Assembly (NCBI GenBank): GCA_946894095.1
Contig: OX335655.1
Span: forward strand, 15,004,001-15,068,000
DNA: 64,000 nt
Direction: 5' to 3'
From: Incurvaria masculella
Taxonomy: Eukaryota > Arthropoda > Insecta > Lepidoptera > Incurvariidae
Shown here: positions 1-10,989 of the stretch, in pieces
Numbering within the stretch: the stretch's first letter is position 1
How the letters are laid out: every line of letters begins with the position of its first letter
The notes under the pieces: model-generated
Told to the model about the DNA's origin: nothing
What the model saw: only the letters and a program-made list of their open reading frames with translations
Databases searched by the model: none
Position numbers and translations under genes: made by a program

Positions 1-343
1 TTAAATAATAAGTTAAAAAATGTCATGGTGGCCAATTTTCAAAATGTCATGAACTGCGTACACAATGAATATGTTGCATGTTTAAATGGTTACAACACTA
101 ACGGTAACCGTTGAATGTTTGTGGCTTTAGCAACGTCACAGTGACTCAAAAAGTATCCACCGGTTCCCGAGCCCTGCACCGCGCATACCGCGCAGGATAA
201 ATTCCCACCTGTGCACACGAATGCCTATTGGTAGGCATGCGCGAGCGCACGCACTGCACAACTACGCGCCCCAGGTGCAGGTCACCGGAGGCCGCCCTCA
301 CGTGGGTCACCCGAGGGTCACCCGACACGGAAACAGCTTCGTT
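1..343. other. No recognised feature
   Basis: AT-rich for the first 130 bases, then a more GC-rich stretch (about 165-315). I see no splice-bounded coding sequence and no repeat shared with the rest of the window. Confidence 0.4.
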
Positions 344-625
344 ATTCCAAGGAATGTGACATGAATGTATGAATAATCGACCGTGAAGCAAGGACATATT
401 CATTAAAGAAAGATCCCTGTAAAAAGAACTACTTTACGAATATACTGCAAGGCTGGACCCGAACTAACCACATACTGGAAGGCTCGTCTAACCAATTTCG
501 CCACCTGCTGTATACCCATAAATTGGAATTCTCCTACAGTCCCTCTTCCCGTAATCAATGATAACGGGAATGTGTCCTTGCTTCACGGTCGATTATACAT
601 ACATACATGTCACATTCCTTGGTAT
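344..625. mobile_element. Palindromic MITE, family F, copy 1
   Basis: The ends are inverted copies of each other over about 50 bp. The left arm starts CCAAGGAATGTGACATGAA near 347 and the right arm is its reverse complement ending near 622. The middle matches the repeat at 47.4-47.6 kb. There is no coding capacity, so this is a non-autonomous inverted-repeat element. The exact ends and target duplication are not resolved. Confidence 0.65.
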
Positions 626-674
626 AGGCGATGTACGTGCCAGCATTCCGGCATTTCCTGGCAGAACACACGAC

Positions 675-812
675 GTGGGAACTGGGTGCCATGCCAGGAC
701 ATTTCTTTCTATGATATTGCACGGCTAAATTGAAATGTTTACAATTATAAATTTCGCTTTGAGTAACTATCATTGAATGCGATGGTACCAAACCCAGGAG
801 GAATTAAACCGA
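675..812 (-). repeat. SINE family B fragment
   Basis: Reverse-complement match to the body of the tRNA-derived SINE seen whole at 31.1-31.5 kb, including the segment around GGCATGGCACC and the GGTACCATCGCATT-like block. Truncated at both ends. Confidence 0.6.
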
Positions 813-1285
813 ACGCGCCCACCCAGAACACGACCGCGGCCATTGTTTCTTAACCTCGAGATCGAGACCCGGCGTCGCCTCACGAGGGTGATATAATGTA
901 GTCGATTGTGAATGTTTCCAGTAAAAAACTGCCGGAATAAAGTGAAAGATATAACGCATCCAAGTTGGATGAAAAAGTAATGAAATAGTTATGGTATGCT
1001 TATTATTATTATTTTTGCTATTGGCCCATGCCATACCATAGATTAAATAGGACCATACGTTTCTCTGAACACCCGAAGCTTCCGGAAGCCTAATGAAAAG
1101 GATTCCTATCCTCAATTGAGTGACAAGCCCTCGCAAATTGCCGCATCCGCAAACAAATAAAGCAAAGAATGTCACCGCCATAAGCCAGTCGACGACCCTC
1201 CTCGCCTTGGACGGACCGAGCTGTTTCCACGGGAACAAAACGTACAGAGGCGGCGTATCGGCTGGTGGTGTACGAACAAACCGGG
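813..1285. other. No recognised gene
   Basis: A 144-codon open frame exists on the minus strand (804-1238), but its composition is irregular and no domain or splice context supports it. No repeat family recognised. Confidence 0.35.
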
Positions 1286-1503
1286 GGGGTTACCATGGTA
1301 AATATCTCGCCAGGTTAACAGCGGGTGAACAGGGAAAAGAGTGATAAAATCTGACGTTTAGTGGCATTTCCTGCCATACCAACCGGTAAGTTTCACGTCG
1401 TTTCACAGTTAGCATGGTATGAAATGCAACTAAAACTTCAGATTTAATCCATCTCTTGCCCGTTCACCTGCTATTCACCCGGCGAGTTAACTTACCACGG
1501 TCA
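1286..1503. mobile_element. Hairpin MITE, family G, copy 1
   Basis: The left arm (GTTACCATGGTAAAT, then a CGGGTGAACAGG-type block and AAATCTGACGTTTAGT) is mirrored by the right arm ending in TTAACTTACCACGG. The same layout recurs at 19.4-19.6 kb and 31.9-32.1 kb. Non-coding fold-back element. Confidence 0.65.
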
Positions 1504-2907
1504 TTCAGTGTTCTCCCATCAAAATAGCTATCTCCTCGTTCATTTTATATGATATAAGATATGACAGAAATCTGACCGCGTTTCGGCTGATATAAAAAAC
1601 CCGAAAGTTATGTAAGAATTAGGAAATCATCGCAAATTAAACCCCGTACAGGCCCAAGGAGTAAGGAAAACCCACGCTTCGAATATAAGCGGTCAGGTAT
1701 CACTATAACGCCTTGGAGCTCATAAAAATGGTTATGAACTTACGCTAAATCAAAGAAAAGTGACAGTTTGCAGTAATTCTCATAGCTCTTCCTTCGTTTA
1801 TTTAGTTTAAGTTTTTTCAACACTGCCTTCGTTTATTATTACTGCCATCACACATCCACTTACGCAGCACAGAAACACGGCCTCACATAACACACCACAC
1901 CGTCCCCTAATCACACACACATAGGTACAAGTAGAAAACCAGCAACCTATTTATGTAGTTTATGACTAGCCACTGAGCTAGTGCCAATTGGCATGCGACA
2001 ATGCATATTACAATTAAGATTAATTACATCCAACTCACAAATTGTTACAATAAGGGTTTTTTTAAGCACCTCTCGATAAAGTTCTCATTAGCTATTGAGC
2101 ACGTAAATCTGTTCAATCTTTCCTAAGATACTATTTTTAGCATCCATTAATAGTTTCAATAGCCAAATAGTCGTCAAAATAATAACTGGTTTTATATTTA
2201 TGATATGGTATTTTTGGCATATCTGGCATATTGACGGAGCTCGCTAATAAAGGACTTTGTAGGTTACACATGAGACAGGTAACGACAACCTTTATCGAAT
2301 GGTGATAAAATAGGCCCTTAGTACCTATAAGTTGTATGAGCCAATAAACAGTTTTAATTTATTTAGTCTAAATTTTTTCGTTTGGGGCATTGTTGCATGG
2401 AATCGCCTCTCTTCATTATACGCTCTATGGCAACGCCCTAATGAGACCCTTCGCATGGGGGACGCTTCGCCGACAAATGGCCGAGTGTCGCTCCGGGCCC
2501 GCGGACCAGCGAGACCTCATACACCTCGCATGCAAATGGGAACAACAAGTGTGATGCCACACGCGTGTCACACTCCAATATGGGACCTTCGGCAAACTAA
2601 TACCGATATTATACTATACGCCTTTGCCGCATCATAAGAAAGCACCTCTGAGAATATGGGTTACAGTCAAGTTATGCAACAGTGCCTCATAATGGCGTGC
2701 GTCATGTTATTGTCAATAACATTTATATACAGGTTGATACTAACCTCAAAATGTAAGTAATGATTATTGCGGTTTCTCATCTAACGGTCCCGTGAGCATA
2801 CGAATTCAGGCGACAGGGAATGGATACTCTAAATATTGTATTTGTATAAACAAGTTATGCTTAAACTCTTACAACAAACAAATACGAGTTATGTGCCACA
2901 CTTAGCC
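1504..2907. other. No recognised feature
   Basis: AT-rich sequence with a GC-richer patch near 2440-2600. The 101-codon plus-strand frame at 2332-2637 has no recognisable domain. No repeat family seen elsewhere in the window was detected. Confidence 0.35.
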
Positions 2908-3053
2908 CCGATTGCACGAAGATACGGCTGATTTGATCAATGTTCAAACACGTCACTTTTAGTGAACCGCATGGAGTTCCTTCCATGTATTAAGTGACGT
3001 GTTTAATCATACGTTGACGTTGATTTTGATTTTTTGTCCTTTCGTGCAATCGG
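2908..3053 (+). mobile_element. Palindromic MITE, family D, copy 1
   Basis: The termini CCGATTGCACGAA and TTCGTGCAATCGG are inverted repeats, and inner arms around AAACACGTCACTT / AAGTGACGTGTTT also pair. A second copy lies in the opposite orientation at 25.99-26.13 kb. About 146 bp, non-coding. Confidence 0.7.
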
Positions 3054-3210
3054 CCTTTAATGTTTTTTTTATGTTAACAGACAAAAGTGCCGACCAGTTA
3101 AGAGAACATTTGTTGAGAAACAAGTGGTTATTGTAACTTTGTGATTGTGTCTCTCTACTACATTTTACACTCTAAAATGAAATGTTTATTAAAAAGCAAC
3201 ATTAAATTAA

Positions 3211-3214
3211 CTTC
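3211..3214. other. Target-site duplication of gypsy element (left)
   Basis: CTTC lies directly before the 5' LTR and is repeated directly after the 3' LTR (16557-16560). A 4-bp duplication is usual for Ty3/gypsy integration. Confidence 0.85.
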
Positions 3215-3464
3215 TGAAACAATTATAAACGGACTGCTCCCTGCGCTTCTTAGGAGCACCAACTGACTTCTCCTCATTTGCCCCGTCTCGCTCCCACTCG
3301 ATCATCGACCATCTGAGGGAGTGAGAGGAAAGAGACGCCAAGAAAAATGCACAAAAAGTGACAGCAGTGATGAGAGCCAATGAAACAAGTATTGTTTGTG
3401 TTTCGATTTGATTTTAATTTTGTCTTAATAAACAGTTTGATTGCGACCGAATACGTTTATTACA
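3215..3464 (+). repeat. 5' LTR of gypsy element
   Basis: 250 bp, starts TGAAACAATTATAA and ends TTTATTACA, identical to the LTR at 16307-16556. An AATAAA polyadenylation signal is at 3427-3432. Transcription would start and end within the LTR; the start site itself is not marked by a clear TATA box. Confidence 0.95.
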
Positions 3465-3466
3465 AG

Positions 3467-3477
3467 TGGCGCCCAAC
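3467..3477 (+). other. Primer-binding site (tRNA-Lys type)
   Basis: TGGCGCCCAAC lies two bases after the 5' LTR. It is complementary to the 3' end expected of a tRNA-Lys(CTT), the primer used by Drosophila gypsy-group elements. The tRNA assignment comes from family knowledge. Confidence 0.7.
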
Positions 3478-3564
3478 TAGTGGCCACGTCGTGAATCGAG
3501 TGCGCGTTAGTGAAAACTACGAACTTTGGCAGGAATCGTCAGGTTCCCTGGAGGTCCACCAAAA

Positions 3565-5915
3565 ATGCCTCCAAAGAAAGACAAAGACATTCCGCCTTCC
3601 GATCCCGACGGAGATGAAACCACGCGATCAAATCAAACGGACCTGGCCTATATCATCACGACTTTGCAACAATCACAACACGAATTCAACCTCCGCCTGT
3701 TGGAACAAGTAGCCGAGATGCGCGCTGCGTCTCCGGCCTTAGCCTCACCGACATCGGCGCTAGCGCCCGCGCCCGCAATCCTACCTCCGCCAGGCAACTT
3801 TGCTAGATGTCCTGCGCGCTATGACGGCGCAGAATCATCTAATGAACAATGCGGCGACGCTGTGGAAGCGTTCATCGATAGTGTTTCGGTGTACAAAGAG
3901 TGTGTGAACTGTTCTGACGAACATGCCCTTCGTGGACTGCCCATGTTATTAACGGGGCAAGCGGCAGTTTGGTGGCAAGGTGTGAAGAACTCTGTAAACT
4001 CATGGAGTGAAGCAATTGATAGACTTCGTGCGATGTATGGTGAACGTAAAAAGCCGTATAAACTTTTTCGAGAACTGTATTCCATGGAACAAGATCCCAC
4101 AATGAAAAGTGAGATATTTCTATGCCGCGTTCGATCTATTTTAACAAAGGTTCCTTATGAGTTAAGTGAAGAAATAAAAATTGACCTTATATATGGACTA
4201 TTAAACCGCAAAATACGTAAACAAGTACCTCGGGACAATATTAAATCATTCGACGAACTTATCAACAAGTGTAGGGAAGCGGAGGAGTCTATGGGTGAAC
4301 TTACACCATCTGCCCGAACAGATGACGTAACGAGTGCGCGCGCTTGCCGAGCTAGTGATGCGAAACACAAAGTTATATCAAGTGCTCCCGGACTCACTTC
4401 ATTTAAACCACCTAAGAACTCTGTTGACGCCTCAAGTGTTAGTGACGTTCTCGTTACGCATGGACGGTTGCGTTGCAATTATTGCAAAAAGTTCGGACAC
4501 ACAATGGAGGTTTGCCGTAATTTGGACAACAAATTGAAGAAAACTGAGAGTAGTGCAGGACGTTCCCTTAGTAATCAAGTGCCCAAGTCTGAAGTGCAGT
4601 GCTATGGCTGCGGTCAACCCGGAGTCATACGGTCTCGCTGCGAGAGGTGCAAGAATACACCTACAGCTGCACAGCAAGTTGAGTTCAACGCCGACGAGAT
4701 CGTGGAGGTCACAGACTTTTCTAAGCCAACTATTAAGATCAGTGTCAACGGTCATGCTGGTGTGGCTACTGTAGACACCGGAGCATCTCACAGCATCGCG
4801 AGTCCTGCCCTTTACTCCATTTTAAAAGACTGCGCTTCGTTCGAAGATTCAGTCATACACATGACGCTTGCTGACGGAACGACCACAGAGAGGAAGATCA
4901 TAAAAACTAAGATGGATGTCTCTCTCGAGGGCAGGAGAATCGAAACTATTTTCATGGTACTTCCTGACGCAGACACTACAACCTTGCTTGGAAGAGATTT
5001 TGTTACGGAAGCAGGTATGATTTTAAATCTGGCCCAACGAACCTGGAGCTTTTCCAATGCTCCAAACGTAATCTATGATTTCGTGGCCTCTTATAGCCTG
5101 CAGAACACAACGGAGTTATTCAAAACGAGTGTGCAAGATCTGAGCCTACGTGAAGATGAAGCCACCAAGCTCTCTTTGGAACAAAAAAACAGATTAAATG
5201 CACTCATTGAACGCCACGCTGATCGGTTTGCAAGTGCAGGTCCCCCGACAGAGTATGCCACTCATCGAATAGAGACAGATAATCATATTCCTGTTTCTTC
5301 GCCGCCGTATCGGCTTTCCCCAGGGCGCAAGGAAGCTCTAAATCATGAAATTGACAAATTACTGGCTGATGATATCATCGAGGAGTGCGAGTCGCCTTGG
5401 GCTTCAAATGTGGTCCTCGTTGCCAAGAAGGACTCATCATTTCGACTTTGCATAGATTATCGTAAGCTCAACGCTTTGACCCGACCAGATCGATATCCAT
5501 TACCCAGGATAGATGATATCTTGCATGCAGCTAAAACTTCAAATTTCATGTCTACTCTGGATTTAAGATCCGGGTATTGGCAGGTCAGTGTCGCTGAAGA
5601 AGACCGAGACAAGACAGCCTTCACGACTCCCTCAGGTACATACAGATTCAAGCGCATGCCGATGGGATTAAGGAATTCAGGTGCGACTTTCCAGAGACTG
5701 ATTGATCGGTTTAAGAGCAATCTCAAGGAAATCTCATTATTCCCTTACCTCGATGACATAATTGTACTATCAGATGATTTTGAGCAACATTTGAAGGATC
5801 TTGATAAAATATTTTTGCGATTGAGATTATACAATCTACGTGTGAACCGCGAGAAGTCCGTTTTCTCCCGAGATTCTGTAAAATTCCTTGGCCACGTGAT
5901 CGTGCCTGGTGGATT
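3565..5915 (+). CDS. Gag-pol polyprotein, 5' part (Gag, protease, reverse transcriptase), interrupted
   Basis: The first ATG of the long frame is at 3565 (AAAAATG); the frame is open upstream to about 3526 without an ATG. Residues 1-300 are Gag-like. A CCHC zinc knuckle has Cys304, Cys307, His312 and Cys317. A second knuckle-like motif (CYGCGQPG) has Val where His is expected. The retroviral-type aspartic protease active site DTGAS has its Asp at residue 404, followed by a LLGRDF motif. Reverse transcriptase follows, with the YLDD catalytic box at about residues 728-731 (5746-5757). At codon 784 the frame runs into the nested element and stops at 5956-5958. The downstream half resumes at 14254 in register. 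The protein would act in virus-like particles to copy element RNA; here it is broken after the RT palm. Confidence 0.92.
5913..5915. other. 3-bp target duplication of nested element (left)
   Basis: ATT before the element is repeated as ATT at 14251-14253. Removing the element and one copy leaves the gypsy reading frame in register, which fixes the insertion boundaries. Confidence 0.8.
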
Positions 5916-6496
5916 TAGTACGAGAGCGGACCGTAGTCAACCCTACGTCATCGAGTAACAACATGGGACCCATTTGTGGTTGTGCGGATTAGAATAGGCT
6001 TCCTAAAAATACTAGGTTGCCTGACCCAAACCTGGAACGTTTTGTGCAGTAGGTAATATTAAATCACTTTTTTGGTAGAATTTAACGTCATCGAGTAACA
6101 ACATGAGACCTAGCACAATCGGTAAAGGTCATCAAGAAAAGCTAAAAAAAAGTAGGTTGGCTCGTCCTACCCTGGCACGTTCTGAGGTTGGTCGGTTTTA
6201 AAATGTCGAAAAATAAAAAAAAATACGTCATCGAGTAACAAGATGACAATACCACCATTCGATAGTCCTATGAACATACTTCATAAAAAAATTAGGTTGG
6301 CTGCCCTCAGCCTGGCACGTTTCCTACGCGGCCATGTTGAACGTCGGATGCGCCCAGTTCTTATATTCATCAATTGTTAAATTACTATAATATAACAGTT
6401 TTGTGATATGTATATCTATAAACCGGTGATGTTTTTATTGATCTGAACTCACCTTGGATAGGTAAAACAAATGACAAAATGAAATATTTGTGATAT
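5916..6496 (+). repeat. Left terminal inverted repeat of nested element
   Basis: Contains ACGTCATCGAGTAACAA at about 5945, 6085 and 6225, exactly 140 bp apart. Each is followed about 75-100 bp later by a TAGGTTG(C/G)CT block and a CCTGG(A/C)ACGTT block. The 140-bp units are diverged tandem repeats, as expected for repeated transposase-binding sites. Confidence 0.85.
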
Positions 6497-6639
6497 ATTG
6501 AGAGTTTGGGTGCAATGGTTGCAAAAAAATTCATTTCAACAAATATTTTTCTTCTGTCGCGCAAGATACAACTAAATACATCCAATAAATTGTAAATCTC
6601 GCATTAGAGCAACTCAAAATATTTTTACCACGCAATAAG

Positions 6640-7440
6640 AAGTCTGTCACTTTTGAATCTGTTAGCTGTTCTGAGATTCAAAAAGTAACAGAGACCTTAA
6701 GTCCAAAGGACCGCAAGGTTTATGGAACATATCTACTAATCTGTTAAAGTCCATATGGGGCAGTATTATAGAACCTCTTAGAATTGTATTTAAGATGGCA
6801 CATTTCCAGACTTATTAAAAATTACTAGGGTAATACCATTGCTTAAAAAGGGATCTCATAATGATGTTGAAAATTATCGGCCTGTGTCCTTACATTCACA
6901 GTGTTATTAATTATAATCAATTCGGATTTCGTAAGTCTAGGTCAACAGGAGATGCCATTGCCTTGATGTTAATATCTATTTTAACTTCTCTACTTAAATC
7001 TATGAGCACCTACGGCATTTTCTGTGATGTATCAAAAGCTTTTGATTGTGTAGATCACAAAATACTTCCAGGAAAACTAGAACACTTATGGTGTTAGGGA
7101 AAATAAATGAGGTATTTGTAAATTATATATATTAAATAGACAACAAAATTGTGAAGTAAACGGTACTAAGTCTGATGTAGAATCAATCACTATGGGTATA
7201 CCGCAGGGTTCAGTTCTAAGACCGTGGTTTTATATGTTGTAATAAATTATATTTCAAGCTGCATCGCAACAGATAATGATATGATTTTATTTGCGGATGA
7301 CAAATCATCAATTTCAAAAAATCGTATATCAGAACTACCGGAGTCCTTTATACAAGCTATGAACTCACTTAAATTATGGTGTGAAGCCAATAACCTACTT
7401 TAAATGACAGTAAAACGAGTTTAATGCACTGGGGACCCAA
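6640..7440 (+). pseudogene. CR1/Jockey-like LINE reverse transcriptase remnant
   Basis: Translated pieces in shifting frames keep the order of non-LTR RT motifs: a VIPLLKKG / NYRPVSL block near 6830-6890, NQFGFRKSRST near 6915, a DVSKAFDCVDH block near 7025-7065, GIPQGSV near 7195, and a FADD motif near 7290. Many stops and small deletions separate them. 5' and 3' parts are missing. It is cargo of the nested element and not functional. Confidence 0.75.
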
Positions 7441-7734
7441 ATACGTAATGTGAATTGTGATGTATTAAATACAGCAAATGATCTATCTTCAGCTATAACT
7501 AAAGAAATAACGTTACTTGTGATACTTTTGGGGTTACCGTGGTCGTTAAATATATTTAAAAATTGTTATGGCTTTTCACGCGGCGGGAGGAGACATTCGC
7601 CGACGTATCGAGCTGATCGTTCAGCCTGTTGTCAATGAGGTGGTCCGCCACGTTCATACGCAGCAGACGACTGACAACTAGGCTCGCCGTGGTCGTAAGT
7701 CATAGGTGTGGGTCGAGGTGGTAGCGGAAATGCG

Positions 7735-8605
7735 GTGGTAGCGCTTCTACGTTCTTCCTAAAATTCACAAAGACGGGAACCCCCTTAGACCAATAGTCAG
7801 CCAGATAAATGCTCCTACCTACCTCCTCGCTACACATGTCGCCACAATATTTCAACCCCTGTCTGGCAAGACGTCGTCCTACGTTAAAGATTCGGCCCAT
7901 TTTGTGGAATTGTTGTCTACAGTGAAGTTGGCATGCATGGATCTATTAGTGAGCTTTGACGTCGAGTCGCTGAATACAGACGTACCAGTCCAAGAGTCCC
8001 TCGACATCATCAGAAACTTAGTCATCAGCAACGACATCGACACTGAGTGCGTCAAGCTCCTGCCATATTGTCTCACTACGACATACTTTCTGTGGCAAGG
8101 ACAATACTACATCCAGCGAGAAGGTGTAGCAATGGGATCACCAGTGACACCAGTGGTGGCAAACCTTTTCATGGAACCGCTGGAACACCGCACATTGCAA
8201 ACTTCACCTCTTAAGTCAATGTTTTGGGTACGGTACTTGGGTGACGTGATTTCAATCTGGTCACATGGTCGCCAATCACTAGACGCTTTCATCTCTCATC
8301 TTAATTAGGTTCACACAAATTTAAAATATACAGTAGATTGTGAGAAGGTAGGCACTTTGGCGTTCTTGGAAGTACTTGTTGCTCGACGATTGGATGGAAT
8401 CCTAAGCCACACAGTGTACCGTAAGCCGACACACACAAATCGTTGTCTACAAGCTACTTCGCATCATGCTCATTTTGGTGCATTTGTGTGGGTGCATTTG
8501 GAATCGGTCGCAAGAACTCAGAGCACAGCGGTTGTGTGACAAGGACCATATCTTCACCGAAATGGACCCTGTGCTTCTAGAACATGGGTACAATTTTCGC
8601 AATGT
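7735..8605 (+). pseudogene. Penelope-like element reverse transcriptase remnant
   Basis: A LPKIHKDGNPLRPIVS block (about 7757-7800) leads into SFDVESL and GVAMGSPV...ANLF motifs in the open frame 7904-8308. After a stop, a FLEVLVARR / VYRKPTHTNR block follows. This order is diagnostic of Penelope-like RTs. The catalytic box reads RYLGDV where family members have an Asp-Asp pair, so one catalytic Asp is lost. The frame is also interrupted, and no GIY-YIG endonuclease was seen. Confidence 0.75.
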
Positions 8606-9475
8606 CGGTCAGTCAGTCAGCGTGTTTGCGTCCACTGCTGGACATACGCGTCTCCAATCCTTTTCCAGTCCTCCCGGCCCTCAGCGGTACGGAACCACTG
8701 CTTTCCGCCGACGCACTTGTCTCATCTTCCCACCTGGCGAGTGGTCTTCCCACACTCCGTTTGCCTGTTCACGGCCGCCAGTGTAGGACACGGTAACTCC
8801 AACGGTCGTCGTCTCTTCGGCTGACGTGACCAGCCCACTGCTATTTGAGCTTAGCCACCCGGTGTCCAATATCGACTACTTTGGTACGTCGGCGGATTGC
8901 CTCTTTACGTACCATATCCCGTAGCGATATTCCCAGCATGGCTCGCTCCATTGCTCGCTGGGCAACTTTTAACCTTTGGACAACGGCGACCGTCAGAGTC
9001 CACGTTTCACACCCGTACGTCATGTCATAACCGGGAGGACGCACTGGTCATATGTTTGGGTCTTTAAATTTCTACGGAAGGTCAGACCTCAGAGCGAATT
9101 TAAGCTTTCCGAAGGCAGCCCAACCCAGATGAATCCGTCGCTCAACCTCCAAAGACAGTCCTTGTATACGAAGCCGCAGGATTCGACCGAGATATACGTA
9201 CTCTTCAACCTGTTCGATCACTTCTACGTCGATAACGATTTGTCCTCCCGTCATACCCTCAGTCGCCATGACCATGGTTTTATCCCGGTTCATCTTCAGA
9301 CCTACCTTTAAAGGTCTTCCAGCATGGTTTAAAGCTAAACTCGGGAATTTTACAGAAGAACAATGTGATCGGCGTAGCGAAGATGACTGAGGAAAATATT
9401 CACTAACGTTGATACCCATGTTTTCCCATTCAAGCGTCTTGAACACATATTCCGATGCGTTTGTGAAGAGCTTGG
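8605..9475 (-). pseudogene. RTE-type LINE remnant, 3' half of RT region (minus strand)
   Basis: Read on the minus strand, frames contain VGLKMNRDKT, EYVYLGRI, YGCETWTL, and AQRAMERAMLGISLRD followed by RRRTKVVDI. This is the RT C-terminal region typical of RTE-clade elements. The same sequence occurs in plus orientation at 11.9-12.4 kb. The copy breaks at 9475, and its upstream part resumes at 10650-10860 after another LINE. Confidence 0.75.
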
Positions 9476-10649
9476 GTTAGAAAATGTGGGTGAGAAAGTA
9501 ACGTAAATATAAGATATACAAACAGAACAAATGGATTATTATTATCGATAACTCTGTATCACGATTATTTGAAACCGATTACGGAGTACCTCAAGGCTCA
9601 ATCATGGCACCATTGCTGTTTATTATTTTTATTAATGACATTGCAAAAGACACTATGCTAGTACTTCTCGCGAAAACCATAGTAATTTACGCTGACGACG
9701 CAAATGTAATTGTTACTGATAAAAGTCTTGAAACACTCCTTACAAAAACAACAAAAATAATTGAGGAGTTGGGTAAATGGTTCGCAGCAAATGGGTTAAT
9801 GTTAAATAGTGCTAAAACACACTGTGTACATTTTAAGATGAAAAATATTAAACATATAACAATAGAAGTGAATTATGAGATGTTTATCGAATATAACGGT
9901 GAAGTCATAACGTTTGCAACATCTACTATATTCTTAGGCTTCACGTTGGATCAAAAGTTACGATGGGACAAACACATTCAACATGTTTGTGATAAATTAA
10001 CAAAAGCATGTTATTGCCTCAGAACCCTGTCTAAATGCTGTGACTTGGATACCCTGAAGAGTGCCTTCTTCGGTTATTTATACTCTGTACCTCTGGCATT
10101 GAGTTCTGGGGTTCTTCAGCGGTTTCAGTATTTAGACTACAAAAGAAAGCAATTCGGATAATTACACACTCTAAATGGGACGCACTTGTTTGCACGCCTT
10201 TGTTTAAAAACCTAAAATTGCATACTATGTATGATGTGTACTATGTATGATGTGACGTACAAATAACTATTTTTTATGTGAGAAATTATCCGGAATCATA
10301 TAATAATTTTAAACACGGATATTCGACGAGAAATAAAAATGTAATCCAGCAAGCTGCACACTCAACATAGAAATTTGAGAAGGGGGTCCACTTCAATAGT
10401 ATTAATATGTATAATAAGCTACCAAGAGACTTGCGAGAAGAAACTAACATAAGATTTAAAAAGAAGTTAGGTACATGGTTGCTTGACCAAACTTTCTACG
10501 ATTTAAGTTATTTTAATATTATTGTGTAAAACGACGAATTCACATGATTGGTATCAATATTATAATCTGTTATGCAAATTCTTAATATTGTAATGTAATC
10601 ACTGCGAATAAAATATTTCGATTTGATATTTTTGATTTTATTTGATTTG
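9476..10649 (+). pseudogene. Truncated LINE inserted into the RTE copy
   Basis: A VPQGSIMAPLLF...YADD block and a 185-codon frame (9604-10161) show a CR1/Jockey-like RT C-terminal half. A (GATTT)-rich 3' tail ends at about 10649. The minus-strand RTE sequence stops at 9475 and picks up next to this tail, so the LINE landed inside the RTE copy. 5'-truncated; stops follow 10161. Confidence 0.75.
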
Positions 10650-10965
10650 AGATCACATCCCCCTGCCTAACGCCTTTACCAATAGGGATGGGTTGGGTAT
10701 TTTAATGGAGCCTCACAGTCATCGTCACGGACCGATACAGAGTACCTCGATGTAGCGGTGGTCGATTCTGCACCTCAGGAGGAAGTTTTCGACGGCCCAT
10801 TTTTCAACTGAGTCGAACGCCTTTTCGTAGTCCACGAAGGCTACAAAGAGCGGCTACTCCTCCTTCTAGCTAGCTTAGCCACCCGGTGTCCAATATCGAC
10901 TACTTTGGTACGTCGGCGGATTGCCTCGTTACGCACCATATCCAGTAGCGATATTCACCAAGGGA
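10650..10965 (-). pseudogene. RTE remnant, 5' piece of the split minus-strand copy plus an extra 3' fragment
   Basis: 10650-10860 is the reverse complement of the RT segment at about 11590-11810 on the plus strand (same NSV-KWAVEN-like block). 10872-10960 then repeats the 3' fragment also found at 8850-8945, so the copy has been rearranged. Confidence 0.6.
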
Positions 10966-10989
10966 ACATGAAGTTGGTTGAGCGCGTTA

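Noticed and set aside
804..1344. Overlapping frames on both strands near 1.1 kb
   Set aside because: No domain, low conservation expectation, partly over a MITE.
3819..5057. Several 70-119-codon minus-strand frames
   Set aside because: Antisense shadows of the gypsy gag-pol frame.
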